From: Pisaster brevispinus
Lineage: Eukaryota; Echinodermata; Asteroidea; Forcipulatida; Asteriidae
DNA length: 64,000 nt
Assembly: GCA_023634235.1 (NCBI GenBank)
Contig: JAMKCF010000018.1
Span: 12,164,768-12,228,767 of the forward strand
Direction: 5' to 3'
Below are positions 49,756-60,817 of this stretch, piece after piece. Made by a program: the position numbers and the translations under genes. The notes under the pieces are model-generated. The model did no database searches and was not told where the DNA came from. It saw only the letters and a program-made list of their open reading frames with translations. Each line of letters starts with the position of its first letter. Position 1 is the stretch's first letter.

Positions 49756-49975
49756 CAGAAGCCATTCAACCGTAATCTGCCGTGTAGCCAGGGATCACAC
49801 CCAAGTTTACGATACAACCTGGGAAGCGGCAGCCCGTGGTTTATTACTTGGTAATGTATGTTATTAAAAAGTGACATCCCCTTAAGGTGATCCCTTGGCT
49901 GCCACTTCCCAGGTTGTATCGTAAACTTGGGTGTGATCCCTGGCTACACGGCAGCTTACGGTTGAATGGCTTCTG
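49756..49975. mobile_element. 220-bp foldback element with about 80-bp arms
   Basis: Starts CAGAAGCCATTCAACCGTAA and ends with its inverse TTACGGTTGAATGGCTTCTG. The arms continue with CTGCCGTGTAGCCAGGGATC and CACCCAAGTTTACGATACAA, enclosing about 60 bp of loop. Few mismatches occur between the arms. No target duplication is evident and no gene lies inside. Confidence 0.9.
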
Positions 49976-50041
49976 AACCCCGAACAAAGGCTCCGGCACC
50001 CCGAACAAAGATATTGACTAATAGGGAGAATGCCAACATGG

Positions 50042-50114
50042 GGCTGGATAGCTCAGTTGGTAGAGCGCCGGTACGTTAAACTGGAGTTGGTTGGTTCAAG
50101 TCCCGCTCCAGTCA
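50042..50114 (+). tRNA. tRNA-like sequence, anticodon position GTT, probably a tRNA-derived repeat
   Basis: 73 nt folding as a cloverleaf: acceptor GGCTGGA with TCCAGTC plus discriminator A (one G-T pair), D arm GCTC/GAGC with AGTTGGTA loop, anticodon stem CCGGT/ACTGG, loop ACGTTAA, T arm with TTCAAGT loop and one stem mismatch. Anticodon-position bases would be GTT, but position 33 is C rather than the near-universal T, and the sequence is not like animal tRNA-Asn. Since a diverged copy with the same flanks lies at 42,650, I favour a tRNA-derived repeat over a working gene. Confidence 0.45.
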
Positions 50115-50270
50115 ATTTTTTTTTGTTCAAACCCAAATTATATAAAATTTACCCAGTCAGTTTCCTTTGCGGTTTTTTACTTGATTATTATTATTTGGAG
50201 GGGGGTGGGGTTTGGCCATCTGCCGAAACCACTTTTGTATTTGTCAAGGTTTTTATTATTAGGTGTTCGT

Positions 50271-52222
50271 GCAATATGTGCACCAACACCTCTTGTTTTT
50301 GTTCTGTTTTTTTTTCTTCTCCATCTTCTTCTACCGAACTCTTATCTGCAAAATAACTCAAGATTGAAACTAAATTGAACCTTGTTACTCACCAAACAAC
50401 TGAACCTTAATATAAAGACAACACACTTGTCATGACGTCATGATGACGTCATCGGGTGTCGAATTACAATGTTTTTAAAGTTTAAAATTACCATTTGCTA
50501 TTCGATGTATCTTCGTGAATTTCAAAGCTATGTTGCTCATAATTGGGCATCTGATAGATCAATACTTGGGCAACATTTGAAAAGTTAACGCAAAATCGTA
50601 AGACCTTTACTTCCGGGTCATTACCATGGGTCGAAGTTTGCCTTCGACGTTTTTTCTTTAAAAAATCATGTTTTGGGCTTTTCTACGGCATAACTCTAGA
50701 TTGAAAGTTAACTGAACATTGAAACTCATCAGACATTTGAACCTCGGTATCAAGACGACACAAACTTGATGATGTCATGATGACGTCATCAGGTATTGAA
50801 TTACATTAAATCAAAGTTTAATATTTGTAAAAAATCATAACTCATGAACCGCACGTTGGATTTTTACAATCTACACATCATCGGATAGGTCATTGAAAGG
50901 TCAACAAACGCTGCACACAACGTGACCCTATTTGACCTTGACTTCAAGAACAAACCGGAAGTTGAAAAATTGAAAAATTCATATCTCAAAATTACGTAAT
51001 ATTTTAACATGAATTTTGCATCAGGTTATAGATGAGTTATCCTGCTGAAACTTTTGCACAGAGATAATAACATTTTAACCTTTGCATTTGGTTCAAACTT
51101 GACGTCAAAGCGCACGTGTCTGTTGAACGACCTTGTACGACAACACACGGTAGTGTAGGCCTACACGTAAATACAATGTACAGTATGTCAAACCTGTACC
51201 AGCCACGCACGTGTACGATGCACATATGTAGTTAAAGTCTCGCTACACGTCCATACAGCCACATGTACATTGCGCGTGTGGTGTAAGTTAACATGTCTGT
51301 ATTGAAACTGTAAAGCCACATATAGGAATACATTTGCCGTCGCTCGCTTTTTCATTGTATATTGCACATCCAAATAGTGGTAGTCTGTGTAATATTTGAA
51401 AAATTCATAACTCCTTAACCACACATACGTCGTCTGAACAGTTCTGATAAAATAAACACGCGCTACACAAAGTGTGACCCGTTTGACCTTAACTTCCGGT
51501 TCAAACCGGAAGTTGAAATTTAATGTTTCAACAAATCATAACTTCTGAACCACACATTGGATTTTTACAATCTATGCATCATTTGGAAGGTAGATAACAA
51601 GTGAAGAAAAGATACACAAAATGTTATGCCCTTCGACCTTGACTTCCAGTTCAAACCGGAAGATGAATTTAATAATTAACAAAATAATAACTCCTCAACC
51701 ACTCATTGTATTTTTATCAAGTAAACGCCATCAGAAAGAGCTGCTAATACTAAACAAACGATACACAGTGTGTCCTCATTTAACACAAACTTCCGGTTCA
51801 AACCGGAAGTTAAAAATTAATGTTTCCAAAAATCATAACTTCTAAAGCACACTTTGTTTTTTTGCAATCTTTACATCATTGGCAAAGTATTTATCAACTT
51901 AAGAAATGACACACAGAATGCGACCCAATTTGACCTTGACTTCCGGTTCAAACCGGATAATCAAATTCAATATTTGAAATATCATAACTCCTGAACCCCA
52001 TTATGGATTTTAATTAACTACACGGCAAACAAAGGGCTCCTAGGACTTACCTTGCACTACACAGTATGACCTCATTTGACCTAAGTTTTGGTTCAAACCG
52101 GAAGTTGAAGGATTATATTGGAACAAAATCTTACTCCTGAACCACAAATCGGGTTGATATAATAAAATATCATTAAATCATAATTTGATGACATCGATCA
52201 CGAACACCTTGTTTTTGTAGGT
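50271..52222 (+). mobile_element. Long hairpin-end CRE/ETS-like element, copy A
   Basis: 5' hairpin AGGTGTTCGTGCAATATGTG...CACC, TTCTTCTCCATCTTCTTC tract, then paired TGACGTCATGATGACGTCAT (about 50,433-50,453) and a second pair near 50,775. Core repeats of about 150 bp follow, each with GAACCACACATTGGATTTTT-like text, TGACCTTGACTTCC and the palindrome CTTCCGGTTCAAACCGGAAG (near 51,490, 51,645, 51,789, 51,940 and 52,083). It ends GATCACGAACACCTTGTTTT. A CACGTG/GCACGTGT-rich patch lies at 51,110-51,280. Non-coding. Confidence 0.85.
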
Positions 52223-52229
52223 CTAGTTT

Positions 52230-53740
52230 TTAGGTGTTCGGCTAACAGCCGAAAACCTATTGTTTTGTACTAGGTTTTTTTTTCCTGTGTCTTCTTCTTC
52301 CCACCGTACTTTCTCGGCAGGATTTCGGAAAAAGTATAACTCGTAGAGACTTGAAACTTGTCATGTACTTAGACCTTAGTGTATAGACGAAACAGGAACA
52401 TTTTCGGGATGATGACGTCATTGATGACGTCATAACATCAAAAATAAAAAATAACGAGAAATATTGTAAATCGTCATATCTAGAGAACCATAAATGATAA
52501 ATACAAGAACTTTGCTTCATATGAAAGTTTAACATTTCTTTTACAACTCTTACACAGAATGTGACCCCATGTGACCTTTACTTCCGGTCGAAACCGGACG
52601 TTGAAGGTTTTTTGGGGGGAAACGTTATATCTTATAAACAAAAGATGCCACACCTTTAATCATTATATCATCTGAAGTCTTTTGAACAGTTCTACAAATC
52701 TTTCATTAGGTGTGACCCCATGTGACCTTTACTTTCGGTCAAAACCGGAAGTTGAATTTTCTTATGTAAAGAAAACTCGTCATATCTCATGAACTATAAA
52801 TGTTTGAGACTTAAAACTTACTAAGTATTTAGATCTTTGTGTTTAAATATAAATATGTGAATTTTGGTTTGATGATGTCATCGATGACGTCATAACAATA
52901 AAAAAACGTTTAATATTTTTAAAAAATCATAATTTGAGAATCACAAATGCTACATGTAAGATACTTGCACAATAAAAAAGCTCTTGCCAAATTATGCAAG
53001 TCACATACACAATGTGACACCGAGTGACCTTTGCTTCCGGTTGAAACCGGAAGTTCAAAATTCAGATTTCAAACATTCATTTCTCATAAACTTACTATGT
53101 ATATAGATCGTAGTATGTATATGACACCCAAATTGTTTCGGTCCGATGACGTCATCGATGATGTCATAACAATAAAAAACCATTTAATATTTAAAAAATC
53201 ATAATCGGAGTAACCATAAATGCTACATGTAAGGTACTTGCACCATAAAAAAGCTCCGGCTGAGTTATACAAATCACATTCAGAGGGTGACCCCATAAGA
53301 CCTTTTCTTCCGGTCGAAACCGGAAGTTGAAATTTTGTAAATAACAATTCATATCTCATTTACTTAAATTTGTTTATTATTAATATAATTACGTGATTTT
53401 AAAACCCTTACACGATTTTTCTACAAATTTTTACATTGTGTAACCCCATTTGATCTTCACTTCTGGTCCAAACCGGAAGTATAAGTTTGCACATACAAAA
53501 ATGTGTATTTTATTAATGAAACATGGTACATGAATAATCATTACACCAATTTAAAGCTTTTGGGCAATTCTAGACATCTTGCACAAAGTGTGACCCCAGT
53601 TGACCTTTAGTTCCTGTCAAAACCGGAAGTTGAAGTTTTATATGTCAAACCTTCATGCTATGATCTTGCATAAAGATCAACAAAAGGTACATGCAAACAA
53701 TATTGACCTTATTTTCAATTACGCAGTCACTTAATTCCGA
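52230..53740 (+). mobile_element. Hairpin-end CRE/ETS-like element, divergent subfamily copy B
   Basis: Starts with the hairpin AGGTGTTCGGCTAACAGCCG...AAACCT. The same module order follows but with different words: TGATGACGTCATTGATGACG, GATGACGTCATAACA, and core palindromes CTTCCGGTCGAAACCGGA (52,578), CGGTCAAAACCGG (52,735), CCGGTTGAAACCGG (53,035), CCGGTCGAAACCGG (53,310), then decayed ones at 53,463 and 53,613. Confidence 0.75.
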
Positions 53741-55632
53741 ACACCGTGAGTTTGTACACAAACTCTCAATCTCTAGTTTCTTCTCCATCTTCTTCTTCTT
53801 CTTCCGGAGAACTCTTCTCTACAGCATAACTCAAAATTGAAACTAAATTGAACCTTGAAACTCATCAGATATTTGAACCTTAATATGAGGACGGCACAGA
53901 AGTCATTACGTCATGATGACGTCATCAGGTGTCGAATTACAAGGTTTTTAAAGTTGAAAATTGACCATTTTCTATTCGCTGTATCTTCGTGAATATTAAA
54001 GGTCCATGTATGATGTTCAAAGTTTGGTATCTGATAGATCAATACTTGGGCAACTTTTGAAAAGTTAGCGCCAAAATCGTATGACCTTTACTTCCGGGTC
54101 GTCACCTTAGGTCGATTGTTTTCCTTCAAAAAGTCATATTTTTTGCTTTTCTACAGCAAAACTCAAGATTCAAATTGAACTGAAGGTTGAAACTCATGAA
54201 CCTCAATATCAAGACGACACAAACTTGATGATGTCATGATGACGTCGTCGGGTATTGAATTACATTAAATCAAAGTTTAATAATTGTAAAAAATCATAAC
54301 TCATGAACCACATGTTGGATTTTTACAATCTACACATCATCTGATAGGTCGTGAAAAGTTCAACAAACGCTGCACACAACGTGACCCCATTTGACCTTGA
54401 CTTCGGGTTCAAACCGGAAGTTGAAAATTTGAAAAATTCATATCTCATAAACTACGTAATATTTTAACATAAATTTTGCAGCAGATTACAGATAAGTTAT
54501 TCTGCCGAAACTTTTGCACACAAATAATAACATTTCATTCTTTGCATCTGGTTCAAACTTGACGTCAAAGCGCACGTGTTTGTTGACTTTCATTGTACGA
54601 CAACACACTATAGTGTAGGCCAACACAAACATACGCCGACACTGTACACAGCCACGCACGTGTACAATGCACGTGTAGTTAAGTTGACAAGTACTGCATG
54701 TGCGAATGCATGTAGCGTCGCTCGCTATTTCATTGTACATACATTGCAAACCCAATGATGTCCCTGTAATATTTGAAAAATTCATATCTCTTTAACCACA
54801 CGTTGGATTTCCACAATCCATACGTCGTCTGAACGGTCTTGATAAATTAAACACGCACTACACAAAATGTGACCCGTTTGACCTTAACTTCCGGTTCAAA
54901 CCGGAAGTTGAAGTTTTTCATGTACGTTTCAAAAAATCATAACTTCTGAACCACACTTTGGATTTTTACAATCTATGCATCATTTGGGAGGTAGGTAACA
55001 AGTAAAGAAACGATACACACAATGTTATGCCATTTGACCTTGACTTCCGGTTCAAACCGGAAGATGGATTTAAAAATTACAACAATACTAACTCCTCAAC
55101 CACTCATTGTATTTTTATCAAGTAAACGTCATCAGAAAGAGCTTCTAAGACTTAACAAACGATACACAGTGTGACCTCATTTAACACTGACTTCTGGTTC
55201 AAACCGGAAGTTAAAAATTTTTGTTTCAAAAAATCATAACTTCTAAACCACACTTTGTTTTTTTACAATCTTTACATCATTGGAAAAGAATTTATTAACT
55301 TAAGAATTGACACACAAAATGTGAACCAATTTGACCTTGATTTCCGGTTCAAACCGGATGATCAAATAAAATACTTGAAACAATCATAATTCCCGAACCA
55401 CACATTGGATTTTTATCAACTACACGGCATTACAAAAGGAATTACCTAGCACTTACCTAGCGTTACACAGTATGACCTCATTTGACCTAACTTTTGGTTC
55501 AAACCGGAAGTTGAAGATTTATATTGGAACAAAACCTTACTCCTGAACAACAAATCGGGTTGATAAAATAAAATATCATTAAATCATAATTGGATGACAT
55601 CGATCACGAACACCTTGTTTTTGTAGTAAACA
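53741..55632 (+). mobile_element. Long hairpin-end CRE/ETS-like element, copy C
   Basis: Closely parallels copy A in order and text: TTCTTCTCCATCTTCTTC, CATGATGACGTCATCAGG (53,912-53,932), core palindromes near 54,400, 54,888, 55,043, 55,190, 55,340 and 55,493, and end GATCACGAACACCTTGTTTT. Its 5' hairpin is changed to CCGAACACCGTGAGTTTGTA. The CGCACGTGTTTG patch is kept at 54,570-54,665. Confidence 0.8.
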
Positions 55633-55929
55633 AAAACTTAATGTCTAGTTCTTCTTATACTTCCATAAAAAAAAAATTTTTTTTTAACGTGAATTTTGTT
55701 ATCGTTCGATCTCAGGAACTGCAGTTTTAAGGACCAAATAAAATACCTCCAACCAACCCTCTCCATTTCAAACATTATGTATTATTAATATTCATTACCT
55801 TAATGTCGGATTTTTACACTTTTCTTGTATTAAAAAAAAGGGGAAATTCGCGGCAAAAAAACACTCCGCAGCAGCAAGCCGTTCAGAAACATGAGCGCCT
55901 GTAACCGATGGTGGCAGCAAACATTTTGC

Positions 55930-56446
55930 GTGAAATAGTGACGTAGCTGGACTTTTTTTGTCGTAAGAGAATTTAAGAAAAAGGTGAGGCTTCATCATCT
56001 GCCACTTCGGCCTCAAATTGATACATGTAGGGTTCAATTCCCCGAATTTCCCCGTGTTCAGCATCAGAGTCATCATCTTCATTAAATGCACATGATGAAC
56101 AATATAATTGGTCACTAGTTGCATTTGATACTTCCTCACCATCAAGTTCACTTTCGGACGACGACGACATGCTTGAACTTTACGAGCTGTGTGTGTGTAT
56201 GTGTGCAAAGGGTCTCCATATGGGGAATTCTAAAGACTGGGTTGTAAGGAATGTAGTGTACAAAGTCTATGGGAGGTTCTTAACTACAGGGACAAAGGAA
56301 AGAACAAAAGATGTCTCCACAGGGATGCAAAAATAGGAATGTGTGTGTGTGTATGTATGCATGTATGTCATATATTATGTACAGGGCGCGACACACGACG
56401 CGGCGCAGTAAACAGTTGTTTCGTTGTCTCACACGTCCAGCTACGT
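55930..56446. other. Small acidic reading frame between inverted GACGTAGCTGGAC repeats
   Basis: TGACGTAGCTGGAC at about 55,938 is matched by GTCCAGCTACGTCA at about 56,427. Between them the minus strand carries an ATG-initiated 65-codon frame (see next entry) and a GTGTGTATG simple repeat (56,338-56,370). The pairing suggests a short transposable element that keeps a piece of coding sequence. Confidence 0.4.
55973..56170 (-). pseudogene. Acidic N-terminal fragment, possibly of a transposon-linked protein
   Basis: 65 codons starting MSSSSESELDGEEVSNATS, with NEDDDSDAEHGE and GIEPYMYQFEAEVADDEAS, ending at TAA. An acidic serine-rich start followed by an EPYxFE-type phrase reminds me of proteins with a P2X7-like cysteine domain that are multicopy in invertebrates; that domain is absent here. 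No splice donor restores a longer product. Weak call. Confidence 0.35.
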
Positions 56447-57243
56447 CATCTTGAAAGCCTCTAGAAAAGTGTTCCCGACGGCTTTTGTTTCACTTTCTGC
56501 TGCGTGAAGGCAGACGCAAAGCATTTTTTCGACTTTCAATTGTAAACTTGTTTAGCACCCTCTTGTAACAGTATTTGGCCAATCGAACACTGTCTTTGAT
56601 AATTTTCAACAGTGGACTTATGTAGCACCCTCTCGTGGAGAGTTCACACAATCTTAAGCATAGCGTGAATGCGTGTGAACTAATAACCGTTACGGTAGTG
56701 TGAGAAATAAAAATAATTAAATGTAAAAGTTTTAAAGGGATATTTAATGGTTTTTGCCCGACGTAAAATCAACGGATTCCTTCCACCAAAATTCCTGTAA
56801 TGGTCCAACTTAGACCATTTCTTTACTTTCTTATGATCCAAACAGCAAGTTCAAAGAGTTTTTCAGGGCTTTCGACCAAAATTAACATTTTGGATGTGAC
56901 ATGTAAATTCTCTTTTTGTTCCAACAACCGAAACCAGCAGTGGTTGTTGCGGTACAAACACATGTCTAGTTTTTATATTTTTTCTTCTTCTTTTTGATTT
57001 TCTTCTGTCCATCAACCATCATTAAAAAATAGTCAATAGGGAATAGAACCCTAAAACTTGTGTAGAGATTTTAAACACATGGCTCAAAGGCGACAATCAG
57101 TGTGTCAAATTACATTAAAGTAAAGTTGTTCCGTTTTTTCATTTGATTAAACGCTCCAGACCTTTAAAGTTAGTCCGACTTTGAGAGCGATGAGCCTTTC
57201 ACCCCTGACAGACCCTTATTTTAGTGTGACTAACATCCTAAAC

Positions 57244-57440
57244 CAGGGCCCAATTTCATAGAGCTGCTTAAGCAGAAAATATTGCTTAACATATGTCTTC
57301 TAAGCAGAAATGAGCAGGATACCAGTCAAAAATTGTACATGTGACATGGTAGTTTGACTGGTAACTTTATTCTGGTAAGCATAATTTTGTTGTGCTTAGC
57401 TACTTTTTGTGCTTAAGCAGCTCTATGAAATTGGGCCCTG
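57244..57440. mobile_element. MITE with CAGGGCCC ends (hAT-like), second family member
   Basis: 197 bp starting CAGGGCCCAATTTCATAGAG and ending CTCTATGAAATTGGGCCCTG, with arms continuing CTGCTTAAGCA. The interior is rich in GCTTA/TAAGC words. Related to the element at 32,780 but with different inner sequence. Confidence 0.85.
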
Positions 57441-57499
57441 ATCTTTATTCTGATACTGACTCTAAACTGATTTTATACCTGACCCTGAACCTGATCTGA

Positions 57500-58640
57500 A
57501 CTTTTACCGTCATTGCCAATGATTCATTGTGCTAAAGGACCCAAGTATTCCTCCCCTAACTCCACCTCCAGTACATGTAGTTGTAATTGTTTAATTTGTA
57601 CTTCCTGTTTGGACCGGAAGAAAGATCAAATTGAGGTCATGTTGTTGAATAAACTGTTAAATGTGCCATATGTACAAAATGCCACAAAAATGATGGTTTG
57701 ATGACACATGTATGGTTCAAGAATGTGATTTATTTACAATTGAATTCCTCTTTGGACCAAAAGTAAAGGTCAAAGTAGGGTCACGCTTGTCACTAACATT
57801 TCAAATGTGTCACAATTTACAAGGCAGCGCAAAGATTATGACTTTATGACATTCGTTTCAGGAAATGTGATTTATAAAAATTTGCACTTCCTGTTTGCAC
57901 CAGAAGCAAAGGTCAAAATGGGGTCATTATTCTAAAGGAAATATCACAAGTGCTGTCAGCTACAATCAACATTCTGACTTTATGACATCTGGTTCTGGAG
58001 GTATGATTTTTGTAATTTTAGAGCTTCCTGTTTGGACCGGAAGTAAAGGTCAAAATTTTGAATTTAAAGTATCGCAAGTGTTTTATGCTACAAGACAGAA
58101 CAAAACTTACGACTCGATGACATTTGGTTCAGGAGATATGATTCTTTAAAGTAATAACCATTGAATAACCGTAACTTGACACCTGATGACGTCACAATGA
58201 AAAAAAATGTTTTTCATACTAACAAATTTTATAAGGTACAAGATGGTATGTACACTGTAACTTATCAGAGCCATGGGTTTTGTACACAGTATAAAACGCG
58301 CAACAAATGACGTCATGGTGACGTCGTCCGGCATTTTAGGCCAGCATACAAGTTATACAGTATCCAGCAAGTATAAAATCAAAAAAAGTTTGACGATCGG
58401 ACATATACTTTTTGAGATATGGTGGTCTCAACATTGGCTAAATAAATATTCATGTCATTATACTAAGCAAACTAATTAATTAATTCAAGCTAATTACATT
58501 TAACGAGAACTTCATGACCTAAGCTTTAATATGATATACTATGACTCTTTTATTCTAAGCCAAGTTTGATTTTCGAACCTCACAAAATGAGTGTACAAAG
58601 CCTATATGGCTTTTTGACGGAAGGAAAGAATAATAATAAC
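57500..58640 (-). mobile_element. Diverged hairpin-end CRE/ETS-like element copy (reverse)
   Basis: Core units with CTTCCTGTTTGGACCGGAAG (57,600, 58,023) and CTTCCTGTTTGCACCAGAAG (57,886) at 130-150 bp spacing, then a damaged CRE pair CTGATGACGTCACAATG (58,180) and ATGACGTCATGGTGACGTC (58,307). It abuts the next copy near 58,650. More decayed than copies A and C. Confidence 0.65.
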
Positions 58641-59395
58641 TAGACATTTTACTACAAAAACAAGGTGTTCGTGATCGATGTCATCAAATTATGATTGAAC
58701 GATATTTCATTTTATCAACCCGATTTGTGGTGCAGGAGTAAGATTTTGTTCCAATATAAATCTTCAACTTCCGGTTTGAACCAAAAGTAAGGTCAAATGA
58801 GGTCATGCTGTGTAACGCTAGGAAAGTCCTAGGAGCCCTTTGTAATGCCGTGTAGTTGAAAAACATCCAATGTGTGGTTCAGAAATTATGATTGTTTCAA
58901 GTATTGAATTTGATCATCCGGTTTGAACCTGAAGTCAAGGTCAAATTGGGTCGCATTCTGTGTGTCAGTTCTTAAGTTGATAAATACTTTGCCAATGATG
59001 AAAAGATTGTGGAAAAAAAGTCTGCTTGAGAAGTTATGATTTTTTGAAACATTAATTTTTGAACCAGAACTTGTTATCTACCTTCCAAATGATGCGTAGA
59101 TTGTAAAAATCCAATGTGTGGTTCAGAAGTTATGATTTTTTTAAACATTAATTTTCAAATTCCGCTTTGAACTGGAAGTTAAGGTCAAACAGGTCACAAT
59201 TTGTGTAGCGCTTGTTTAATTTATCAATACAGTTCAGACAAAGTATGGATTGTAACAATCTAATGTAAGGAGTTAAATGAACTTTTCAAATAATACACGG
59301 ACTATCATTTGGGTGTGCAATATACAATGAAATAGCGAGCGACGCCAAATGTATTCCTATGTGTAGCTTTACACTACTCAATACAGACATGTTAA

Positions 59396-60817
59396 AGGGA
59401 CACACCGGCTTACTGTTTACCTAATATTGTGATGTGGAATGACAGACAACAATTAAATGGTTGTTGTAAAAAAAAAAATCATCAAAATATCACGTAATTA
59501 ACGAAAAATGTGAAAAAAACAAAACGCGGTCAAAGGTCAGCTTATACGCTTTTCCAGCCGTTGCAACTGTCAAATTTACGTGGCAATGATGCGCGATGTT
59601 GTAAGTAGACTGGTGCTCTGTTTATGTATCAATTATAGCAATGGCGAGGCATGAGGATACAGACTTCATATCCATCAAGCACAAATTCACGTGTAAATAA
59701 AAAAACAGACATGAACCATGCCACTGATCTCTATTATACTGTCAGTATAATAGAGATCAGTGACATGAGCGGACATCAGTCCATAGAGCAAGGTTCCTTG
59801 CTCTATGGTCAGTCCTTGTCGAAGTCCGCTCGCGGTCGTAACCAATAACTGTTTCGGTTGAACTTGCCGTTGAAACAGTTATTGGTTACGACCGCGAAAA
59901 CTAACCCCAACCTGTATTCTATGTACGACGACGTACTATATTCTGTGTACTTGCAATAATGGAGAACGTTTCTTCAACATCCAAGGATCGGTACAAAAAA
60001 CATCGCAAGGAAAAACACCCAGAAGGTGGTCCAAGGAAAAGTAAAAAGTAAAAGAAAAACCACGATAAATCCAAAGGGAAAGCCAGCAAAAGCAGCAATT
60101 TGGGGGGGGGGTGGACATTGTGCAGCTATCATAGAAGTAGACCAGCTGTATGGGATAAATATTCCCCGTCGTCGTCCCGCGTGTGTAGCGCAGGCAACAC
60201 GTTGCAATAGTTAGGGGATAATAGCTAGGGGTATCAGACTAAAACCCTCCTACTAATTGTTGGTCTGGCTCCCTACCCCTCCGACAAGCTCCCACGCTCA
60301 CGGCTCTAGACCGGCAAGCTGGGGAGTTCATGCCCCGGGGCTTGTCTCTCTGGCCCCACGAGACACGGCACGCTGTACGGGATATGCCCCAAGGTTTACG
60401 TTCCGCTAGCTCCCACGCTGGTGCGCCGTAAAACACGCTTCGGTTGCACGGACTCTCTGAATGCGAATCTTACGTTCGATTTTTCATCATTATTTACAAA
60501 TTGTATCAATAATCTGAATACATAGTCTTTTTTTTCAAATACTCATGAATAATTTTTAAAAAACAGATTTAAATTTGGTATAGTAATTTACTTGTATACG
60601 GCTGGAAGTAAAACTAACTCCAAATCACGTGATTTATCCGAACCACTTTTTTGGTTCGTATAAATCACGTGAGCTTCGTCTTTTCAAAAATGCTCAAAAA
60701 CAGCAAAATTTGATGGTTTCTTTTAGGAACCGTTCTTCTCCATTCCTGGAAGACCTTTGAAGGCATATGTTAGCCTATTTTGTAGCCCAAATAGCCCAAC
60801 GAAGCCGGTGAGCCCCT
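59396..60817. mobile_element. 1.42-kb TTAA-flanked element (T2/Kolobok-like), inserted in copy D
   Basis: Ends AGGGACACACCGGCTT and AAGCCGGTGAGCCCCT form 16-bp inverted repeats with two mismatches, with TTAA at both sides (59,392-59,395 and 60,818-60,821). TTAAAGGRR ends are characteristic of T2/Kolobok MITEs as I remember them; piggyBac also duplicates TTAA but usually starts CCC. The interior has three strong hairpins (59,725-59,900) and a short basic frame at 59,959 (MENVSSTSKDRYKKHRKEKH) with no recognisable transposase. Confidence 0.85.
59725..59900. repeat. Three consecutive palindromes
   Basis: ACTGATCTCTATTATACTG with its inverse CAGTATAATAGAGATCAGT, then CATAGAGCAAGG with CCTTGCTCTATG, then CGCGGTCGTAACCAATAACT with AGTTATTGGTTACGACCGCG around a 25-30 bp loop. 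The first two have almost no loop. They lie inside the TTAA-flanked element. Confidence 0.92.

Noticed and set aside
50030..50378. Plus-strand frames of 95-108 codons starting near the tRNA-like sequence
   Set aside because: They read through the tRNA-like repeat and transposon ends, so they are not credible genes.
60239..60436. 65-codon minus-strand frame inside the TTAA element
   Set aside because: GC-rich local composition without recognisable motifs; the element shows no other coding capacity.
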